Source: Vicinamibacteria bacterium
Lineage (GTDB): Bacteria; Acidobacteriota; Vicinamibacteria; Vicinamibacterales; UBA2999
Reading direction: 5' to 3'
Assembly: GCA_025924295.1 (NCBI GenBank)
Contig: JAICEG010000009.1
Location: forward strand, 1 to 27,715
DNA length: 27,715 nucleotides
Below are positions 23,684-27,715 of the stretch, piece after piece (within the stretch, counting starts at the first letter, position 1; every line of letters starts with the position of its first letter). The notes below the pieces were generated by a model that was not told the DNA's origin, did not search any database, and was given only the letters and a program-made list of their open reading frames with translations. The translations under genes and the position numbers were made by a program.

Positions 23684-24099
23684 TGATGCCGGCGGCGCGC
23701 GGGTTGGCTCCACGCGAGCGTATTCGCCGTCGGCCGGAATTTGAGCGCGCGTATTCGGAGGGAAACCGGATCAATGCTCGGTTCATGACCGTCATTGTCG
23801 TTCCAAACTCTTACCGATACCCGCGTTTGGGTGTCGCCGCAAGCCGCAAATTGGGAGCGGCTGTCCGTCGGAATCGGGTAAAGCGCCTGGCGCGGGAGCT
23901 GTTCAGGTGCCACAAAACCGAGCCTGTTTTCGACATGCAGCCAGGACTGGACGTAGTCATTGTGCCTCGCCGGGAAATGTTCGATGCTCCCTTCTCCGAC
24001 ATTGAAGCCGACTTCACCAAGGCCCTCGAGCGGTGCCTCGAGAGAGTTCGTGGCCCGAATCAACGCGGCACTCGCCGCAGGGCTCCTCGCGCTTCTTAA
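23683..24099 (+). CDS. rnpA: Ribonuclease P protein component
   Basis: The 138-residue basic protein has RIRRRPEFERAYSEGNRI at the start, the hydrophobic strand RFMTVIVVP, RLGVAASRKLGAAVRRNRVKRLARELFR with the RNR motif (residues 63-68) that contacts M1 RNA, and LDVVIVPR. It assists the RNA subunit in 5' maturation of tRNAs. Two adjacent ATG codons, 23683 and 23686, are possible starts. The first overlaps the rpmH stop, while the second has better spacing (6 bases) from GAAGG. Its 3' end overlaps the yidD start by about 50 bases. Confidence 0.95.
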   Translation: MMPAARGLAPRERIRRRPEFERAYSEGNRINARFMTVIVVPNSYRYPRLGVAASRKLGAAVRRNRVKRLARELFRCHKTEPVFDMQPGLDVVIVPRREMFDAPFSDIEADFTKALERCLERVRGPNQRGTRRRAPRAS

Positions 24100-24286
24100 G
24101 GGCTACAAGTTGTTGCTGTCGCCTCTATTTACGGGTTCGTGTCGGTACTACCCTTCCTGCTCGGACTACATGGCGGAGGCCGTGCGTATGCACGGCCCGT
24201 GGCGCGGCACCTGGTTGGGTTGTCGACGGCTCCTGCGGTGCCACCCATTTGGTGGCCACGGTGTAGACCCAGTCCCGCATTCCTAG
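24050..24286 (+). CDS. yidD: Membrane protein insertion efficiency factor YidD
   Basis: The 78-residue protein reads MARINAALAAGLLALLKGYK, then LLLSPLFTGSCRYYPSCSDYMAEAV and CRRLLRCHPFGGHGVDPVP, with the family motif C-R-Y-x-P-S-C-S and an amphipathic N-terminal helix. It is thought to help YidC insert proteins at the inner membrane. The GTG at 24050, preceded by GAGAG, gives the normal family length. It overlaps the rnpA 3' end in another frame, as is common in this cluster, and yidC starts 10 bases after its stop. Confidence 0.93.
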   Translation: MARINAALAAGLLALLKGYKLLLSPLFTGSCRYYPSCSDYMAEAVRMHGPWRGTWLGCRRLLRCHPFGGHGVDPVPHS

Positions 24287-24296
24287 CCCAGAGGAC

Positions 24297-26030
24297 ATGG
24301 AACGCAGGTTCTTCGCAGCAATCCTTTTGTCGTTCGTCGTGCTGTACGCCTATCAGGCGGTCTTCGTACCTCCGCCGCCGCCTGCGGCGGAGGGTCAGCC
24401 GACACCCACGACACAGCCATCGGTAGCTCCGCAAGTTCAGGAGAACACCAAAACGGAGAACTCGGTGGCCCCTGCACCGGCAACCGTCGCGACAGGGGGT
24501 GACGGACAAGAGCGCGAAGTCGTCGTCGATACCTCCACGGTCCAGGTGGTCCTGACCAGTCGGGGTGGACGCGTGCTGCGATGGCGGCTCAAAGCCTTTC
24601 AAGACCAAGCTGGCAATCTGGTCGACTTGGTACCGACGGATGTTCCCGCAGATCAGGCACGGCCGTTCGAACTGAGAGTCGACGATTCCGCGCTTACTCA
24701 AAGGCTGAACAGCGCGTTATACCGCGTGAGCGGTGACAACGGCGGCCGCGTGGATGCGACCTCGCAGCCCGCGCGGGTGACGTTCGAGTTCGACGCGGCC
24801 GACGGCCTCCGCGTGCGAAAAGAGTTTGCGTTCTCTCCCACGAACTACGTCGTGAGTTTTTCGGCGACCGTTGCCAACGGCACCCAGACGCTGCAACCGG
24901 CAATCGCCTGGGGGCCGGCGCTCGGTGATGCAGGTGCGACCGCGGCGGGCGGCAGTTTCTTTACGGGAAATTACATCCAGCCCCCCGAAGCGATTTTTTA
25001 TCGGGATGGGGATGTCGAGCGCGTGCTGCCGGACGGCCTCGCAGAACTCGGATCACCCGAGAGCCAGTTTCGATTCGCGGGAGTTGACGACCATTACTTC
25101 ATTGCTGCCGCGATCGAACCGGGGCAGGCGCGTCTTCAGTACCAAACCGTGACGCTCCCTGGTGCAGCGGGTACGTCTCGCCAACTGCTCGCCCATACGA
25201 TTCAGCCCGCACAGCCGATCAAGGACTTGCGATTCTTCGTGGGCCCGAAGCAGTTCGCTGTGCTGCAGCCGGTGGATCCCGAGTTCACGAAAGCGATCAA
25301 CTTCGGCATGTTCAGAGTGCTCTGCGTGCCGCTCTTGAATGCGCTCACGTGGGTCCACAGCTACATCGGCAATTGGGGCTGGGCGATCATCGTTCTGACG
25401 ATTCTGATCAACCTGGCGATTGCGCCGCTGCGCCACAAGAGCGTGGTCTCGATGCGCAAGATGCAGGCCCTGCAGCCGCAGTTGAAAGCGATTCAGGACC
25501 ACTATGCGGGGTTGAAGGTCACAGATCCGGCACGGCAGAAGATGAACACGGAGATCATGAATCTCTACCGCGAGAAGGGCGTGAACCCTGCGAGCGGATG
25601 CGTGCCGATGCTCCTCACGTTGCCGATCCTGTTTGCGTTCTACTCGTTGCTCTCGCAGGCAATTGAACTTCGCGGCGCCGAGTTCGGCTGGTGGATCAAG
25701 GATCTGTCGGAGCACGATCCGTATTACGTCACGCCGGTGCTGATGGCGCTGTCGATGTTCTGGCAGCAGAAAATCACACCTTCGACGGCTGATCCCGCGC
25801 AGCAGAAGATCATGATGATGATGCCGCTGATGTTCGGCGTCATGTTCCTGTGGGTGCCGAGCGGACTCGTCCTTTACTGGTTCGTCGGCAACCTCTGGGC
25901 GATCGGGCAGCAGTACTTCACGAACTGGATGATCGGGCCGCCCACGCTCACCCCGGCGCGTCCTCCGGCCGAGCGAAAGATGAAGAATGCGGGGGCGGGC
26001 CGCACCGCCGCTGCGGAACGTAAGAGCTAA
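24297..26030 (+). CDS. yidC: Membrane protein insertase YidC
   Basis: The 577-residue protein has an N-terminal membrane segment (about residues 4-22, FFAAILLSFVVLYAYQAVF), a Pro/Thr-rich linker, a large periplasmic beta-domain (about 75-340), and the conserved YidC/Oxa1 core with NWGWAIIVLTILINLAIAPLRHKS, GCVPMLLTLPILFAFYSLL and a C-terminal LWVPSGLVLYWFVGNLWAIGQQ. This is the Gram-negative (long) form, supporting a didermic cell. The conserved basic residue of the hydrophilic groove is probably the Arg in LRHKS. GAGG precedes the ATG. It is in the rpmH-rnpA-yidD-yidC-jag-mnmE cluster. Confidence 0.97.
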   Translation: MERRFFAAILLSFVVLYAYQAVFVPPPPPAAEGQPTPTTQPSVAPQVQENTKTENSVAPAPATVATGGDGQEREVVVDTSTVQVVLTSRGGRVLRWRLKAFQDQAGNLVDLVPTDVPADQARPFELRVDDSALTQRLNSALYRVSGDNGGRVDATSQPARVTFEFDAADGLRVRKEFAFSPTNYVVSFSATVANGTQTLQPAIAWGPALGDAGATAAGGSFFTGNYIQPPEAIFYRDGDVERVLPDGLAELGSPESQFRFAGVDDHYFIAAAIEPGQARLQYQTVTLPGAAGTSRQLLAHTIQPAQPIKDLRFFVGPKQFAVLQPVDPEFTKAINFGMFRVLCVPLLNALTWVHSYIGNWGWAIIVLTILINLAIAPLRHKSVVSMRKMQALQPQLKAIQDHYAGLKVTDPARQKMNTEIMNLYREKGVNPASGCVPMLLTLPILFAFYSLLSQAIELRGAEFGWWIKDLSEHDPYYVTPVLMALSMFWQQKITPSTADPAQQKIMMMMPLMFGVMFLWVPSGLVLYWFVGNLWAIGQQYFTNWMIGPPTLTPARPPAERKMKNAGAGRTAAAERKS

Positions 26031-26048
26031 CGTCGACGAGGATCGAGC

Positions 26049-26504
26049 GTGAACGAAACCCTGACGAGACAAATTGCCGACTTCGTTCAGAACGTCGTGA
26101 ACGCGATGGGTATCGAACTCACCGTCAAGATCGAGGACTCGCCTGAGGCGACGCGCATCAACCTCGAAGGCGAGGACGGCGGGGTACTGATTCGTCGCGG
26201 CGGAGAGGGCCTGCAGGCGCTGCAACATGTCGTGGCCACGGCGTTTCGACGTCAACTCGGTGACGACAATCGCGTTGTCGTCGACTGCAACGGTTTTCGC
26301 AGGGACAAGGACGCGGAGATCAAGCAGATGGCGCGGTTCATGGCCGAGAAGGCACGCAGCAGCGGCATGCCGCAGGAAATGGGGCCCCTCAATCCCTACG
26401 AACGCCGGATCGTCCACATTGCAATCGCCGAAGATCCGACGGTGAGCTCGGAGAGCATTGGTGACGCGTTCATGAAGACCGTCATCATTTCGGCCAGACA
26501 GTAG
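26049..26504 (+). CDS. jag: Jag/KhpB-type KH-R3H RNA-binding protein
   Basis: The 151-residue protein has a KH-like first half (IADFVQNVVNAMGIELTVKIE...GGVLIRRGGEGLQALQHVVATAF) and an R3H second half (DCNGFRRDKDAEIKQMARFMAEKA...NPYERRIVHIAIAEDPTVSSESIG), in which the R-R-x-V-H core is present. It lacks the N-terminal Jag_N domain found in Firmicutes. Homologues bind RNA together with KhpA and influence cell division and membrane protein production; the role here is inferred. The start is GTG at 26049, 18 bases after the yidC stop. Confidence 0.92.
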   Translation: MNETLTRQIADFVQNVVNAMGIELTVKIEDSPEATRINLEGEDGGVLIRRGGEGLQALQHVVATAFRRQLGDDNRVVVDCNGFRRDKDAEIKQMARFMAEKARSSGMPQEMGPLNPYERRIVHIAIAEDPTVSSESIGDAFMKTVIISARQ

Positions 26505-26549
26505 CTGACCGGCGCTCGTCGCGTCGGCGATCGTCCGGCGGGTAACCGC

Positions 26550-27715
26550 ATGTTCTCCTCCGACGACACCATAGTTGCCATCGCGACGCCAGCCGGGCGT
26601 GCTGGCATTGGTGTCGTACGCCTCAGCGGCGCTCGCGCGAACGAGATCGCCGCTCGCGTGATGACGCGGCGCGAACCGCTGCTGCCGCGAGAGGCGACCC
26701 TGACCAGGGTTCGCCTCGATCGAGCGGGATCACGGTGCGTCGCAGACCAGGTCGTCGCCACGTGGTTTCCGGCGCCACGTTCCTACACCGGCGAGGATGT
26801 GGTCGAAATCAGTGCTCATGGAAGCCCGGTGGTTCTGCGCGGGATCCTCGACGGGCTTGTCGCAGCCGGCGCACGTCTGGCAAGGCCTGGTGAGTTCACG
26901 CTCAGAGCATTTCTGAACGGACGCATCGACCTCGCGCAGGCAGAAGCCGTTGCCGATCTCATTGATGCGGCCACGCCGCTGCAGGCGCAGACAGCATTCG
27001 ACCAGTTGCAGGGCACGCTGAGTACCCGCATCGAGAAAGTCGATGGCACCCTGCTCGACCTGATCGCCCGACTCGAAGCCTCGCTCGATTTCCCGGACGA
27101 GGCCTTCCACTTCATCGAGCCTTCGGAGGTCGCTGCGCGTATCAACGAGCTGATCGTGGAGCTGGATGCGGTGTTGTCACACGAAGTGCGAGGTCGCTTG
27201 ATTCGAGAGGGCGCCACGGTTGTGATCACCGGTCGCGTCAACGCCGGAAAGTCGAGTCTCTTCAACGCGCTGGTTGGACAGGAACGAGCGATCGTCACGG
27301 ATGTTCCCGGCACGACCAGAGATCTGTTGACGGAGACGATCGATCTCGATGGCCTGGCGATCACGCTGGTTGACACCGCTGGGGAGCGCGAGACGCTCGA
27401 CGCAGTCGAGCGCGAAGGTGTGTCGCGCGCCGTCCGTGCACGCGATGCGGCCGACTTGGTGTTGCGAGTGGTCGACTCGGGAGAGGAACTGACAGAGGGA
27501 GATCACCGGCTGCTCGCATCTTCAGCTGGGACTCCGCGCCTCGTCGTTGCCAGCAAGGCCGATCGGACACCGAAGTGGAGGATTGACGATGCCCTTCGTG
27601 TCTCGACGCTGGAGAACCAGGGTCTTGGTCAGTTGAAGCGAGCGATCGTCTTTGCACTGACGGGGAATGAGCGCTTACAGGATCCTGCGGCGATCTCAAA
27701 CCTTCGGCACGTCTC
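26550..27715 (+). CDS. mnmE: tRNA modification GTPase MnmE, 3' end beyond window
   Basis: The frame opens MFSSDDTIVAIATPAGRAGIGVVRLSG and continues with SYTGEDVVEISAHGSPVVL and RPGEFTLRAFLNGRIDLAQAEAVADLI, the N-terminal folate-binding and helical domain hallmarks. The inserted G domain has the P-loop GRVNAGKSS (residues 228-236), GTTRD, DTAGERE and SKAD. The P-loop Asn that binds potassium and the DTAGxRE glutamate used in GTP hydrolysis are both present, whereas the usual GRPN is GRVN here. With MnmG it modifies the wobble uridine of certain tRNAs. No stop is reached in the 388 visible codons of about 450 expected. It follows jag after 45 bases. Confidence 0.96.
   Translation, partial: MFSSDDTIVAIATPAGRAGIGVVRLSGARANEIAARVMTRREPLLPREATLTRVRLDRAGSRCVADQVVATWFPAPRSYTGEDVVEISAHGSPVVLRGILDGLVAAGARLARPGEFTLRAFLNGRIDLAQAEAVADLIDAATPLQAQTAFDQLQGTLSTRIEKVDGTLLDLIARLEASLDFPDEAFHFIEPSEVAARINELIVELDAVLSHEVRGRLIREGATVVITGRVNAGKSSLFNALVGQERAIVTDVPGTTRDLLTETIDLDGLAITLVDTAGERETLDAVEREGVSRAVRARDAADLVLRVVDSGEELTEGDHRLLASSAGTPRLVVASKADRTPKWRIDDALRVSTLENQGLGQLKRAIVFALTGNERLQDPAAISNLRHV

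Overview
The window is a GC-rich bacterial chromosome segment spanning the replication origin neighbourhood. Divergent rpmH and dnaA frame a cluster of DnaA-box-like sites, followed on the minus strand by dnaN, gyrB and gyrA and on the plus strand by rnpA, yidD, yidC, jag/khpB and mnmE. The pentahaem ActA-type cytochrome of alternative complex III, the DUF885 protein, a cyanobacterial/mycobacterial-like mix of core gene variants and the general gene style fit Acidobacteriota (a Vicinamibacteria-like lineage is my best guess). That assignment is inference from gene content, not a search result.

Layout. At 1-678 (minus) lies actA, with the first codons of a probable actB running off the left edge. 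At 889-2037 (plus) are an eight-cysteine zinc-ribbon protein and a two-domain thioredoxin/glutaredoxin-like protein. The latter is interrupted by an in-frame TGA exactly at the first position of its CxxC active site, with a strong hairpin right behind it. I read this as a selenoprotein (Sec145-x-x-Cys148), the most interesting item here. At 2052-4241 (minus) are a secreted cyclophilin and a DUF2142 membrane protein. At 4311-5724 (minus) tRNA-Ser(UGA) sits directly downstream of serS. galU (plus) diverges from serS and converges on a two-gene minus unit of a DUF885 metallopeptidase-like protein and an FmdB-family zinc ribbon protein. From 8721 to 15232 (plus) run rsmI, glmU, glmS and a UvrD/PcrA helicase. 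The helicase converges with no gap onto gyrA.

How the genes work together. serS and tRNA-Ser serve serine decoding; SerRS would also charge tRNA-Sec if the organism makes selenocysteine. galU, glmU and glmS supply UDP-glucose and UDP-GlcNAc for the envelope. dnaA, dnaN, gyrB, gyrA and pcrA are replication, topology and repair functions around the origin. rpmH, rnpA, yidD, yidC, jag and mnmE form the conserved ribosome/tRNA/membrane-insertion cluster usually found beside oriC. recF is not present between dnaN and gyrB. No mobile elements, CRISPR arrays, rRNAs or prophage genes were seen.

The origin looks bipartite: box-like sites lie both between rpmH and dnaA and between dnaA and dnaN, the second flanking the most AT-rich stretch I noticed.
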